Shown: piece after piece, positions 33,864 through 47,110 of the stretch
Layout: every line of letters starts with the position of its first letter
How positions within the stretch are numbered: position 1 is the stretch's first letter
The notes under the pieces: model-generated
What the model saw: the letters and a program-made list of their open reading frames with translations, nothing else
Told to the model about the DNA's origin: nothing
The model's database searches: none
Position numbers and translations under genes: made by a program
Source: Opisthorchis felineus
Taxonomy: Eukaryota; Platyhelminthes; Trematoda; Opisthorchiida; Opisthorchiidae
NCBI GenBank assembly: GCA_004794785.1
Contig: SJOL01008635.1
Location: forward strand, 1,218,127 to 1,282,126
DNA length: 64,000 bases
Direction: 5' to 3'

Positions 33864-34802
33864 AATCTCTGCCGTGAACGGTTTTGGAAACAAGCATGCT
33901 TGGTTATCCTACTTGGGTGTGATATAATCGAAGGTCTATTGCGAAAACTTTTTGTTGGAAAACTATCTGACAGGCGATAGTTTGAGAATCTGACAGGTGT
34001 TTAGCAGCTAAAGCCCAGAGTACTTAAATGGCAGACGTAAACAGTCGGATGATCAGAAAATGTCTGTTCTGTCTTCTGTAGGCGGTCAAGTTAAACTAGT
34101 CGCCTCAGTTTTACATGTCAAGCAATCAGCGCAAAATGTAGACACTACAGTCCTGCGCATATTTGGCCGCTTGGTCCCCTGTCTTGTGCGACCGCAATAA
34201 CCTCTGGGTATTGGCTCTAATTTCCCACCGACTTCTTGACTACTTTGTGTGAAGTACATCGGAAACCATAATCCATGCGTGGTCAGAACATGGGCTCTGG
34301 CTGTCACTTGCCCATAAACACAAGGTCTAAAGGATTTTCTCTTCTATTCAGATATCCGTGATGATGGACACTGTAATAGTCCACATGGTTATGACTTGCG
34401 TTATCGCTCAGTGTATGTTGAACCTTGTTATCACCACGCACCATGCGTCACTGGAAATGGAATTTGCTTAGGTTAAAGCAAGAAATTCTATTTGTGTACC
34501 AGTCGGTTTACAGTTCCTCTATATCAACTATGTGTACACTACCAATGAACAACAACTATGGACAAGACTAATCGAGATTTCTGGGGAAAATCCACGGAGG
34601 ATGTCAGCGATTAGTGACAGGCACAAATTTACAGTAGCCTCAATTCAAGACCAGCCCATCGGCCTCCATTTCACTTCCTGCCTGCCTGCCTCCCGTATAA
34701 TCCTCTCTAGGTATGATGGATGGTGCCTAAATTTGTCTGACGTTACCCAACCAGCTGCGTTAATACCTTACCACATTCTATTAAATTTGTCGTTTTTCGC
34801 AG

Positions 34803-34875
34803 TGGGGAGCGGCGACGATTTCGGCATTAGTTATTGTTGGCCACAGGAAGACAGTGTTTATATTCTTAACAAAAG
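34803..34875 (+). CDS. Candidate exon with strong splice sites at both ends
   Basis: The acceptor atttgtcgtttttcgcag and the donor aaaag then gtgagt are both close to consensus. Two frames are open. Phase 1 gives GSGDDFGISYCWPQEDSVYI and exits in phase 2. Phase 0 gives a hydrophobic stretch and exits in phase 1. I recognise neither. Confidence 0.35.
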
Positions 34876-35941
34876 GTGAGTAACGGGCTGTTGTTTTGTC
34901 CGTTGGGATGATCAATTTGATTGCAATCATGCCATCAAAAACCCGAGGTGACACCATCAGCGGATAGTAAGTTGGTAGTGTGTCGTAGTGCATCGTTAAC
35001 ACTCTTGCAATAAACTAATTTCGTTGGATTTGTGATGGTTAAGGAAATCAGAATCCTTCAGAAACGGATCTCCATACCTAAAACCACACAGATCATGTTT
35101 ATCAGACCCATTCTGCTTCGAATGTATTTGAGGCTGCGAATGCGCAAGCGTTGGTCAAGGAAATATCTCACGCAGTGCTTTGACCAAGTTAGCGGTGTTT
35201 ATTAACGGCCTGTACCAGAGATAATAGGTTTTCGGGGTGCATGTGACGCGTGATCATTGATCATTGTCGCCTCCAGCTTATTCAAAACTGGATGAGTGAA
35301 TCCGCTATCTGCGGAGCACTGGTCTCATTCACCAACGAGTCATCTTCAGAATGAAATACTAGCACCTAGGCGCGTCTACAGCGAATAGTTCCTGAATGTT
35401 CAGTAGTGTATGTTGGTATGTTCGGTTGATGCCATACTTCACGCACACAATTTCTTCTGGCTGGGCCAGTTAGTTTCCAAAGCTTATGGGTAATCACTTT
35501 CGATGTGTCAATTAATAGACTGAATGTCGCACCTTCCAGTTGGACTCCTGGGCCATGTACTGGTTGGGCATCCATAAGTAATCCAAAAAGTTTTGTGACT
35601 AGCAAAACCAACCAAAATATGAATTGGTCCTTGAAAGCTAGGGTCACAGGTTACTACTGGGGCGAATTTATTTTCTCTCAGGATTCATCTCGTGAAATTC
35701 CTGCGAATGGAATGGACCCCATAAAACGAACCAAACAGCGCGAGTTCCAGGTTTCAAATGATGCAGTATTCTGCAGCAATTCCATGCAGTACCGCACCGT
35801 TCTTTCGCTCACTGTTCCCGCTTCACACAAATGTTGCGTGTGTGCGCACAGGCAACAGGCGCACTCTTGTGTCCAGCATCGGTTTTGATTCATAAGTTCC
35901 AAAAACCCTGAAAACTTCACCTAAAGTTTCTCTGTTTACAG

Positions 35942-35987
35942 TCTAGGGAGGCAAGCAATCAAGATTAGGTCACGGCATATATGGTGA
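35942..35987 (+). CDS. Candidate short terminal exon
   Basis: The acceptor aaagtttctctgtttacag precedes 35942. In phase 2 it adds LGRQAIKIRSRHIW and a TGA. The phase matches the exit at 34875. An AATAAA about 280 nt downstream (near 36267) could be its poly(A) signal. The evidence is thin. Confidence 0.22.
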
Positions 35988-37190
35988 CGCATTTTGTTTA
36001 GGACAGGTGCCCGAAATCCACGATATGATCGCGGGGAAAATCCTCGGCTTAGTTTACGTAGTTGAGTCCCCATTTGCGGGTGGCCTGATTGTCATAGGGC
36101 TCTACTGTCTGTAGGATTACTCTATATTAACATCAGCCTGAGCATACGCACTCGTGGTGTACCAGATATCGCACCTCCCCATCTGTCCGTCGCGATGTAT
36201 ATGAACGGAAATGCGATTCCCAAGCCAGTACCCTTGATAGGTCACCTTATCTTGCAAGTTTATATATAATAAACTGGCCCTTTCTTGTAGTTTATGATAT
36301 AAAGATACAATGTGTCAGCTGACCTAAACAATGCTAAATTGAATAAATGGATCGGAAATTTCACGGAGTATCAGACAGATCAGATATATAACTACGTCAA
36401 AACCATGTGATTCACTTATGACATGACTGAACTGATACAGAAGAATATAGTTATGCAGCACAGTGCTTGCACTCTATAGAGACAGTGGTGATACTCGATC
36501 TGCAAATTTACAGGAAATTAATTGACATCTCTTCAGGGACCATGTCAATCATCTCATTATTCCTGAAAAGTACCCTTGAGTAAACTGGTACCCAGTCGTG
36601 TGAATAATTTGCTGCTAGGAGCCATTGTTGCTTGTTTGTAGAGGAATCTAATCTGTCCTTCATCTACCTCTGCTGGGCTAGGTTGTAAAGCGTAATCTGT
36701 TAGCAGATGGCCATCTACTCTGTGGATATTCCAGGACTGTTTCCTCTGTTATCATGTGACGTAAACTAGTCTGTGACGCATGAATCACTTTTGGCCTTGC
36801 TCTGATATACGGAGAAATGTTTTGGGTAATGTTTTGCTCAATCATTTGTAAACAGTCTTAATAGAGTAAAGAAACTAAATTTAGATATCCAACCCAGAAA
36901 ATTGCCAAAAATCCATGCTCGCATGAAAGGCGAGTTTGGTGATAATCATGCATCAGAAGTAGCTATTGTTGCGGCACATCTTTTGAGGCATTCTCTTTGG
37001 AATTGAGCATATTCTTAGACCGGTAACCAAAAAACCATTCAATCTTAGCTGAGTTTCTGGTACCTATTAGAAGACGAGTGTAATCGATTATGGTACTTTC
37101 TACTACCGGACACAGCAATTCCTTGTGTCTCTAAATTGACGCCGGATAATTGGCAAGGTTGGAATATAATTACGTTTCTTGTTGTTTCAG

Positions 37191-37242
37191 ATTTATTTAT
37201 TTCCAGGCCAGGGATAAAGAAATGAAAACCCATGGCAGTTTG
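37191..37242 (+). CDS. Candidate exon
   Basis: The acceptor tacgtttcttgttgtttcag is strong. In phase 2 the frame reads FIYFQARDKEMKTHGSL and reaches a possible donor (ttga then gtgaaa) in phase 1. It competes with 35942 as the partner of 34875 and would link on to 38981. Confidence 0.25.
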
Positions 37243-38980
37243 AGTGAAATCTCTAGGACAAGTGTTATACTAGTATACGTGATAATTAGGTTTGTATCCT
37301 GACTGATTGCAAGCCACTTTTACACAGTTTGAGTTGTTAAAGATATCTAGCTTTACATTTAAGTTCATGAAATCCTCAACAAAAGCTTGAATCATCAGCG
37401 AAACGAAAACCAAGCAGTCTGAAGTAGTGTAAGTTCTATGGAGGTTTCTGGGTTTCCTGTGGCCTGGTAGAGAACTATGAATACAGATGGTTCAGTTATG
37501 TCCTATTCACGCTACTCGCGTTTACCTCTGGACTGATAGTCCAGCTACCAACAAAATCTAGCACTTCGAATGTCACGCCTTGCACGCCGCTACAATGTTC
37601 CAGTGATTAGCGCAGTTTTATTCAGTCAGCACACTCAATTTTCTCGCAGCTGTGTACACACATGCATCTGCGCATGAATTGTGCACCCTCATGTGGGGAG
37701 CCATGCTCGCTGTTTTGGTGTTGCGTGTGTGGGAATTGACAGATCGGAACTCAATTCTCCTGTCGCTCCGATGCGACAGTGGACCGGTGAATCTGGGCTA
37801 CGCGATCCCAATGCACTGCTTATGGGTTCGTATCAGAGGTGTAACACTGTCAGAACACATGAGCCGATTTAGTCGGTATGCTAAATTGGAACAGAGTGTG
37901 GTACGCAGCCACAGTGGTAGAAGCCTTTCAATGCTTACTAACCGAGCAGTTGGTAGCCTTAGGAGACATTTGTGAGCAGTCATGATGAACAGTCGCTTTA
38001 CCTTCGACATTGTAAAGCAAGCAAATTTTCGTCAATACCATAAATTTTCCACATACCACGAGACAGAACTGTCTACTGCATATTCAAGGTTAGACACGAG
38101 AACACTATAACCGCCGTCTACCAGCCTCAGAGGTAAACTGGTAGTCATTATTATAAGTAAACTACTCTTCCGCAGCTAGGAACCGTTTTTTTTCTGAGCG
38201 CTTTCAGTCACTAGATAAAGAATACTCTGCACATGTGCTTCGCTAGGTGAACAAATGCCAAAATGTCATATCTGAAGCAGTACTGAGACGTTACCTACAA
38301 CCAACACAATGAGCTACCGGATATTCAAGAAAATGGATAATGATCAAAAGAGTCGTTTACAATACTTATACAAGACGTCCACTTATTTGGATGGTATCTT
38401 CTGCACAGATCACGAATGTAACCTATACCCGTAAATCCGAAAGTAAACTAGATTCTTGATTTGTGTAGGTTTCTTCACGAAATCGAAAGTGATCAAATAA
38501 GTTGCAATCAAAAATCATCCACAATAACTAGTCCATATCGTGTTAATATCTAGTTGTGTGGTCTTTAAATTATCGTGTCCATCCCGTCCTCATTTACTGA
38601 AGGAAAATCCTGTCACTTCAGCTTTGTGTTTCTTTCCAATAAAAATGAAACATGCGTACCAAATTCAATGAAAATCGATGTTTGAATGTTTGGATTTCTC
38701 AAGCAGCGAGCGTTACGCTGAACCAGGTCTCACTCAACTGGATAACTCAATAAATGAGCAATGGAATGTGCACTCATCAGTGCACCGCACCCTGGATTAT
38801 AATGAGTAATTTAAGATATGGAGCTTCCCCCTTTTGAATAATGCAAGGGCAAATGTGAATGTCTACTTTTTACGAGCACCAGAAAAGAAGCCTATTACCT
38901 TCAAAAGAAAACTTATCACCGTTTTTCTGAAAACTACTCGACAGCCCGCGACCTGTTTCACCCTTCTTTGGACTCATCAG

Positions 38981-39162
38981 GTAGGCGCGGTCCCCGAGTT
39001 TCCGTCAAATTTCTGTTTTACTCTTACCAAAATTGGACAGATTTTGGCAAATACACCCATCTGTATATCAGTTTGGTTTTTACGGATGACTCCACTGAAT
39101 CTCTCGTCTACGATATTCTTCAACTAACTGTGCTGCGCAAAGGCTGCATCATGTGTCACCTG
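38981..39162 (+). CDS. Candidate exon, 61 residues, unrecognised
   Basis: The pyrimidine-rich acceptor tgtttcacccttctttggactcatcag precedes 38981. The phase-1 frame reads RRGPRVSVKFLFYSYQNWTD, continues with alternating acidic and hydrophobic residues, and leaves at a donor (cacctg then gtacga) in phase 0. The composition looks like a folded globular protein. The frame runs on past the donor to a TAG at 39229, so splicing is not forced. Confidence 0.33.
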
Positions 39163-39843
39163 GTACGACATTCGTTTATTGCATCTACTGCTGGTATTGA
39201 AGTTTCCGGTTTGGAAAGGAAGCTACTGTAGCACATGCAATCTCAGAATTTTTAGTCTGAAGGAACAAATTCCACAGCCAAATATGGAAAAGACCAAAAT
39301 ACACGAAGTTTTCTCCTTTTGATCCAGATTTAAGTAACATACTGCGATTTCGGGAACCAGCTGAAAGTCCAACTTCGGAATCGTATTATATCTGGAATAA
39401 ATCTGCCAAGATTTCAGAATATTACGCTCAAATTTACAAGATGGACGTGTGAACACTTCCAATGTGTTAATTCCCTAAGATTTCCAACTGATCATCCTTG
39501 TTTTGCGAGCTGTTTAGTCAGGGCAATCTAAAGCCCCCTAGATCTTATTCTAAATTCGCTATGCGAGTTAAAGTCACGCCCGAATCAAATCTGAGACAAG
39601 ATATTTACAGCTGTTTTGTCTGCGGTAGTCCTTGTTTACGATAGCTTCGTCGCTTTCAAAACGACGAGATCCTGACTTCACAGACGGATCAAAGATCCCA
39701 AAAACAGACAGTGTGGGTCACCAGTTCCCTGACGTGGGTTCAGATGTTCTGCCAACTATGTTCTCTTCATGACCTCCAGGCTTCTTAATTTCAAATATCA
39801 CTCGTGCACTGCAATGTAACATTTCAATTCTGGTTTTGCACAG

Positions 39844-39918
39844 TATTCATTGTCAAATGAGGAAACCGAAGATGAAATATTCGTTGGCATCTGCAAATTC
39901 GTTGACACCCCTTTTGAG
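39844..39918 (+). CDS. Candidate 25-codon acidic exon
   Basis: The acceptor catttcaattctggttttgcacag precedes 39844. The frame YSLSNEETEDEIFVGICKFV and five more residues exits in phase 0 at gag then gtctga, immediately before an in-frame stop. It fits a phase-0 join from 39162. A further open run begins at 39941 after tgtttgtttccccgtacaag, but the gap would be only 22 nt, so that run is doubtful. Confidence 0.3.
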
Positions 39919-40081
39919 GTCTGAAGTGTTTGTTTCCCCGTACAAGTATGCTTCGCGAACCTGTTTGTTTGGTGTTGCAATAAACACACGAAGATGGTCA
40001 TCTGACCTTCTTAGAATCCTCGCACTTATGGGTTTCATAGGGATCTACTTAGGTTTGATAAGAAAATTTCGGGGATATTAG

Positions 40082-43000
40082 TTGACACTTGGTTTGTACC
40101 TGAGCGCTGGTCACATCACACTTGGAAGTACCAGTGAAGAATTAAATTGCTTTCAAATAGATATTTAAAGGCTTTTTTAAAAGCGCATTTCACAGTTATG
40201 CTAAACGTTTGATCATCATTGCTTCGCACCTTGAATCGCCTCAGCGATTCTGAGTAAAGCAAGAAATTTTCCAACATCTGAACCGTAGCAATATGCTATG
40301 TTAGCTCATGAGACAGTTGAAACCATTCATGCGGTTTCATCTGTTGACTTATTCATCCGATCCCCAGAGTTCCGCTTGCTGTCAGTTTTTTTTACTTTTT
40401 GTCCCGGAAAGTCGTAAATTTAAGGGCTATTGCTCTATTTTTATGATACCACGTTCTCCAGCCTCCGCCAACTGAATCGAGCGCGCTAACCTCTCTGCTT
40501 GATAGCTCCCAACACGAATCCGGATACATTACAAACTTTCCACTAAAGACGAGCTCATTCTCCGATATTTTGTTGTGTGCTTATTTCAAGTGGTGTTGAA
40601 ACGCGTTACCTGTATAAGCCATTTAGGAACCATCACTGACATACCTTTCACTATTCTTGTCAAAAGCCGAACAAAGTGGATTTATTCATTATCAAGAAGT
40701 AACAAACCCGGGTGAACAAGATCAACTCAACAGCTAATCTAAACTCGGGATTAGTCGAACCGCCTCTCCGACCATCTTCAACTAGCTGTAATTTCATTAC
40801 TCAGCTCTCATCACCTGAAGGTGCCAAACCCACTAACCATGGTTCTTCATCTCTGCCGTGGCTGCCTGTCAAAACTTGTTTATTTGACGCCTTCTTGGTT
40901 CATCTACTCACCGACCAGGATGGTTCCCATTTAGCTGCTTGGCTACTAACTATCGACTGTCAGGTTGAGATTCTGCAGTTTTTGTCAGCAACAAAGGTTC
41001 TCTTGCTAGTGAATATCAAACTTTAAATCCTCTAGACCCTCAAAGTGTTGTAAGCTGCTGAATTTCCTTGAATACCCTGTTTGCTTTTTTTGCAGTTTTC
41101 AGGCCATCTGCGCTCTCCTATTTTTTAGGGCTTCAGAGTTAGACTCAATATTGAGTGCAAGCCAACTTCCGACAAAAATGACTTTCAGACGTTGACTTAT
41201 TACCTCCATAAATACAAACTCGCCAGAATTGGCTCGCGCTGAAACACTAGTCATCAGGTTAAATTCCCGGTTAATATGTACGCGTGCTATACACTCTCGG
41301 CATAAGAGCCTTGGTTCGTCAGCAACATCTATGTTGCTCCCTATTTATCATCCACACGACGCGTTACGAGGCTATTTTGTTCGCCTATGGAGTTGGTATG
41401 GCTTTTACCCTGATCCACCACGAAAATCTTCGTGTCTGTCACAGCCTTACGAGTACCAAAAACTGATGCTGGCACTGGTTTCATGGTACAGTTGTTGTAT
41501 GCAGGCGAATAGGGTTCTTGGGGTAGCGTGCCTCTTTCCATCAAAAGGAAGCCTCAACTGGTCGCAACAGGCTTCGTTTTGTCCTGCCCCTTTTGCTGAA
41601 TCAGGCAGCGCCTTGAAGCATCCTGAGTGTGCGACGTATTTAAACCTCTCAGTCAAATCCCTGAGCATCACAGAGTCTTTTCTGCAAACGTTTCAGCCCT
41701 ATAAATGCCACTCCAGCAATGGTAAACTGCACTCTTTCCTAATGCTTCCTTGCTTCCTGTACGCAAGTCAGGGGCTGAAGTCAGTGTATCCGTACAAATC
41801 CTTTCGCCTCTCCGCCGCCTTGTTGGCCAGAATTTTGGGTCAAAGAGACAGGGTGGGGCGTTTCAATCTCAAAACCTTCTTTGGCCACGACAACTGAGAA
41901 GTCATCCAGCGGCCCATACTCATGGACATACCGCTCCCAGTAAAATTAATCTGCGTTCATTTAAACTGTCCCAACTCCCTCAACCCCTTACCATGTCTAA
42001 AATTTAGCACAACAAAACAGACCCAAATACTTCCATACCAAACTCAAAAGATGTGTTCAAACTTGCGGTCTTCAAATTCCTTCTTTCTGCCAAATTGGGT
42101 AAAAGTTACATTTTACTGGAACCTTACTTTCCCATTCTGTCAATATAGGTTTTGTCTCATAAGCACGCATGAAAGCCCCTTAGGACAATCCGGGGTGTTT
42201 CACGTTTCACTTTTTTGGTAGATGGTGCGCCTGACGTAATGGATCTTGGTATCTATTGTTTGTAAGTCGCATGTAAGCTCGGAGTTGAAAGTGTCTCATT
42301 GGACTTGATTGCACTGAGCAGTCTACTTTGAGTTAGCGCTTTCCTGACTTGATTAAGAATAATGCGATCGATGAATCAAATGGTCTTAATTTGTCGTTTA
42401 AGCGTGCGCACCGAAAGGCCGCAGTTCTATAGCTCAGATATACGGGTTTTTACCGGGCTTTCTCTCGACAGCTTCGGTTAACATGTTGAACAGATTTGGT
42501 TATCCTGGCTGGTGATATTGATGCCGAAGTTGGAACAGAAAGCCAGCAGGGGCACAATTATGCGGCAGATTTATAGTTGACGCTCGACGTGCGCCTAATG
42601 ATGAGCGACTGCATTTTTATCCAGGAACTGAAACGGTTGCAAATGCATGTTGTTTGCTCACTGCCAGAGTTAACAACCATAGAATGCAAGTGTTAGCTAA
42701 GGGTAAAATACCGTGGCTTGCCCACCGAAAAATACCGTTTCGCAGTGCAATTCCACAGGTTTTCACGACAATGGAGCATCTAACGCAGTTGGTAGCACTC
42801 CGGATTATCCTGTAGCTTATCAGTGCGGTGGTTGCAACAACAGGTGGAGACCAGCATCTAGCCAGCACTGTTTGAACCTGCCGTAATTTTTTGGCCCCCA
42901 GCGTGTATCGAAGATGTTATAAATTTAACCCCAAAGTCCTCGTGGAGGTATTAATTCTTAAGGTATGCTTTTAACGGCGTCTCTTCGAGGTCATTTCACG

Positions 43001-43462
43001 TTATCCATATAATTTGTATATTTCTGTTTGTGGTAGCTGCGTATTGCTGTGCCCCTGTGTAGGGGTGAGCGTAGTTCTGTGAGTAAAATTACTACCACTA
43101 CGCTACATTATTGACCAGAAAACTGATCAGTGCTCAGCAGTGAACTGTAGATATTCTATCCATAACCAAGAACTGGCGCGTTTAATCAAACTTCAGCGAG
43201 TGTTGTACTTAAGATGGCAGCTTCCTAAAAGCACCCAAATTATTTTCGCCGAAACTATAGGGTTTTCGAAGTTGAGAAATTTACGGGGAGTTAGTCTAAT
43301 CCGTTCGCACCCTTCTTTGCTATGTTGCTCATAGCATTTTTTTAAGTGGGCGAAATTTAAAGGTCACGGACCATCACCGATTCACATTTTGTTACCGGTT
43401 TAGGAGAGATAAATCATGAAACCGCATTTTAGCATATTTTGGCGTTCATCGGTGTTCTTTGA
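40082..43462. other. Long stretch with open frames but no recognised gene
   Basis: The plus-strand frame 41229-41897 (222 codons) is the longest in this region. It and 40712-41026 (104 codons) have no known domain. Frames on both strands overlap 41229-41897, which suggests low stop density from base composition rather than selection. Nothing else was identified. Confidence 0.35.
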
Positions 43463-43800
43463 ACTGAGATTCACGGATCACGGATTCACGGATTGATACA
43501 CAGGATTGAGGCTTTTGTCCAAGTTTCCCGGGTCAGTTTTGTTTTTGTCGTTCAGTGGCTGTCGTACATCTAAAAGGCACAAGCGAAAAAAAGGTTGCAG
43601 CACTGCTCTTTAAGTTCTCAGCGTAGGGCAATATGTTTGCCAGCACGAGGACTCGCATAAGAAAGTGTCTAATAGTGCTTTGAACTGGGTTCTACAAAGA
43701 GCGTGGAAAACTGTTAGAGGAAGGTTATTCCACGCAGCTACTACACGAAATGAGAAAACATGTTTCCTAATAAAAGTGTTCGCTCTGAGTTTGAGATAAC
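43463..43800 (-). mobile_element. CR1-like family A 3' end, minus strand
   Basis: The reverse complement encodes [30 protein letters not shown], then [18 protein letters not shown] and a stop. This is nearly the same as 2880-3085. The 3' UTR follows in the same order and ends in repeats of atccgtga (43468-43495). Above 43800 the similarity ends, so the copy is cut short at its 5' end, as is usual for LINEs. Confidence 0.85.
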
Positions 43801-44834
43801 ATCTTCAGGATATCCTATGCAAATTCCATCCAGGAAAATCGGCCAGCGACCTTTATTTGCTTTATAGTCCTCAGATTGAACAAATTAGGTGAGTTTGTTC
43901 AGCGAACTAGGGCACAACACATTTTCCTATGGAGCCCGCCTACCATTAGGTATAACAGTGTTAAATAACTGCATGAATTGTGCAGTGGCGATCCAAAGAC
44001 CACTTCTGTGGATGACCTCCTGTCCCAGATACGCGCAACTAACCTGTGGATAATACAGCGTCACGAGATAACTTCAGGTAAACTCCCAACACAGCGATAT
44101 CATTCGCATTAGGAATATAACGCTTTGAAACAGTGCGACCTGCTGCCTGCGGGAAAAGCGCAGGTGGCTAAAACTACCACTCTCGGATTCCATCAAACTA
44201 CACGACCGCATTCTCTAACCTTAGCTATATTCGACGACATGTCATCTAAAAAAACGGAACCACCGACCTAGTTAACAATGATGCGATAGTTGTAAACATC
44301 CTGGATAACCACTGCCTTCCAAAAATGATCTGAAACGTATTGGCGAACCTCCAAAGACGGAGCGCCATACTTCAAAAGGGAACTACACTCCTTTAATTCA
44401 TCAACGTCAGGCGCCGGTTGATGGGGAGCCTGTCAAAAAGTAAACTTGCTAAGTGATTGGTTGTGTTCCAGGTGATGGGGAGTAACCATCGACGAGCCGT
44501 TGTACCGGCAAACATGGAATCTAGCAGGGCACCCAGTGTGCTCTCGGTTATAAACAAGTTGCGATAAACTTACTAGCTGCGACGAATTCCGCGGCCTCGA
44601 TTTCGTCTGCACGGACGCCTGCTGCAACACTTTCCCATATAAACGTAGCTAATTGCTGCTCTTTTTGGAGTTTCTGCGGACGAAAATACGAGATTGTTGA
44701 TCAATAAGACTCTCAAAGCGATTTGAAGGGGGATAACGCGGAGGAGCTAACCTCTCTACGAAATCATCTACCGCCTTCGCGGACCAAACGTGCTCAGTCA
44801 TGGCAGCCAGTAAAAATATCAATCCCGGGCCCAT
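43801..44834 (-). pseudogene. Degenerate minus-strand coding remnant, probably retroelement
   Basis: The frame 44834-44649 holds HVWSAKAVDDFVERLAPPRY, then RFESLIDQQSRIFVRRNSK. A second frame, 44630-44433, follows. Stops and shifts separate them. The ordered composition and the position behind a LINE 3' end suggest a structural or gag-like ORF of a retroelement, but I cannot name it. Confidence 0.35.
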
Positions 44835-45682
44835 AGTGGGCCTTGAGTACGTTTGAACAACTTCCTACCTTGTTCTAGCTGATCGTTATTAAGGCTGTAA
44901 GAAGCTTTTGGTGCAAGTGTTCGAGTTTGGCAATGTTTAAAAAAGCTCTCGCTATAGACGAAGAAAATGATGGTAACCATTTTTTCTAATTGAAAAACGG
45001 TGAATCCTCTTGCAGGTCTCAAGCGAGATTGTGACTAATATTAACACTGTCTGCTTAACCTGAAAATTTACTCGTCTAGGCAGACCACTGTCAAATTTCA
45101 ATATACATTTAGAATGAACTTAAATTTCTAGAGGTCTCGGAAAAGCCACCTCTAACTTGCTCCCAGAGATCAGCAAGAATCAGTAAATACAGCAACACTT
45201 CTTAGTCAGGATAGAAATAACCGGTCTTTTGGAACTCTTCCTAAATATTTTCGGCCTGTTTCCCATTACTCCCATGGATACAGTGCCATACAACTTGTGG
45301 GGACCTGCGTAGCTTCGTGTTAACGCTGACAACCACGGGTTGCGTCTTCGAGAAACTGTTGGGTGCGTAAGTTACCCCATGTCTGCGGGATGAATAATGC
45401 AGTATGCTTTATATTAACGGTCTGACTGCTTGTTTTCCTCTTGCTACCAAGGCATGAAAGATATAAAATGAGAAGAGCTCATATCCTGGTTATTGTTCCT
45501 TGGAGCAGTAATGCGGGTGGATACCGTGGGTCCTGAGTGGAGAGTTGCTTGTCTCATTGAATCCTTTTCTCATACGATTCTCGGTCAGCCAGATGGAATT
45601 CAAATAAATAATGCGTATTGTACGTTCTAATTCTAACCGAAAACCAAAGCGCCAAAATAAGTCGAAAGCGGCCTGACCGACT
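44835..45682. other. No gene recognised
   Basis: Short overlapping frames only. It separates a minus-strand remnant from the plus-strand CR1-like copy. Confidence 0.4.
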
Positions 45683-46012
45683 GTGGACACAATCGCCACT
45701 CATGACTCCAATAGCCAAAGCCCCAAACACGACAAAATTGCCTTGGAAATTCCTACATACACCAGGTTAGCCACTCCGTTCGTGGAGGACCTGCCAGTTC
45801 CGGCGAACACAAAAGAATTGCGAAGGCTGCCAAATAAGCTACGAAAACTTCGTCCATTCGAAAAAGTGCCGCCTAGACCCACTGTTTATTCCTTCCTGAA
45901 AACAAGCCTCTTGCGAGCGCCACCAAAGGAATACTCCTTGGTAGTGCCGCCCAACGTACAAGCCTGCGACACCTTGCAGGTCAAACCGCGTCAAAAATCC
46001 CAAGAACACTAA
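45683..46012 (+). pseudogene. Open frame at the 5' side of CR1-like family A copy 1
   Basis: A 109-codon frame rich in Pro, Lys and Leu, including EDLPVPANTKELRRLPNKLR. It lies upstream of the endonuclease remnant on the same strand, where CR1 elements carry ORF1. No zinc finger or esterase motif is visible, so the link to the element is positional. It is not present upstream of copy 2, which is 5'-truncated. Confidence 0.35.
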
Positions 46013-46318
46013 CGAGCCCATTTTCACCGCAACTCATTGAACAACAACAAATTCAGCAGTCCAATAGTTTGTATTGCACAAATCGCAAGTAGCAAACATC
46101 GAATTTTTTTGTCAAAAAACTACATCCAACAAGGGCAAATGGACCGCGCAAACTAGACTCTTGGGGGGCGAAACACCCCTTGGAGTTCTCAGAAACGCCG
46201 AGCCAGGAATGAGAAGAGTACTCCGCAGAGTCATATTCGGAGCCTTGGACTCAAACCTGGGCGTACAGTTATTAAATTTGCTAACCTCTCTGGTAGCAAA
46301 CTTCTCGGCTCCTCACCT

Positions 46319-47110
46319 TTGGATGCCGCGGAGATAGTGTGGAAGCGCTCATCCGAAAGTTGCCTCAGTCTTTCAAGCAAACTCTGTGATACTGAAAAGC
46401 CAGCTTGCATTGAACAGTCGTCCATAATCGCGCTTATAGAAACCTGGCACACACCAGATGTCTCTGACGCAAAGATCTCGATGGACGGCTATTCCATTTT
46501 CCGGCTCGAAACGCGGGAGGGCTGGTATGGTTTCCTTATACTTGCATGCGGCTCTGTCAATCACACCCCTGCACCCTTTTGTGATGCACTGTTGATTCAA
46601 ATCCCACTGCGTGGGACCGATCCTCTTCTTCTGGGTGTGGCCCGCCGAGTCCAATGGAAGATGACCAGTTCCTCGTGCAGACACTTGAGCAACTCTTCTC
46701 CAGCTACCACTTCACACATCTCTTGCTGGTAGGTGACCGTACCGCTCCCAGGATCTCCTGGTTGAAACTCTACCGCATCGGGTCTAGTGGACATCTGCAT
46801 CAGCGCTGACCAAATTTATTCAACAGAACGCTTGGGCTCAACATATCGTCACACCCGCCAGATACCGCGCAGGCCCACAGCCATCTCTGCTGCATTTGGT
46901 CATTACCAACGAAAGACACTTCGCTGATCAGGTGATAATTAAAGCTACACTGGGACATAGTGACCACTGCGTGGTGATCTTTGGTTTCATCTGCTACTAG
47001 GCCAGATATCCGGAATTTACAACGTAGATTAGAAACCTCTGCAGTGCGGACTTTCCAGAAATGCGTAGCCTCCTTGATCAATTCAATTTGGTTCAGCTTC
47101 AGTGGAAGAG
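46319..47110 (+). pseudogene. CR1-like family A copy 1: APE endonuclease remnant
   Basis: The frame contains SSIIALIETWHTPDVSDAKI, then MDGYSIFRLETREG, the 'ETWL' and 'GY' region of LINE endonucleases. In a second frame (about 46720-46780) LLVGDRTAPRISWLKLY stands where the family motif is GDFN. A third part near 46950 reads GHSDHCVVIFGFICY, the SDH motif. In a live element this enzyme nicks the target DNA to prime reverse transcription. Frameshifts and the lost GDFN make it inactive. Confidence 0.75.

Noticed and set aside
35366..35888. Overlapping plus and minus frames of 127 and 93 codons
   Set aside because: Open on both strands with no motif. Probably a GC-richer unidentified repeat; I cannot choose a coding strand.
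40712..41026. Plus-strand frame of 104 codons read as a host exon
   Set aside because: A stop lies just upstream, there is no clear acceptor, and the possible donor (cag then gttgag) is poor.
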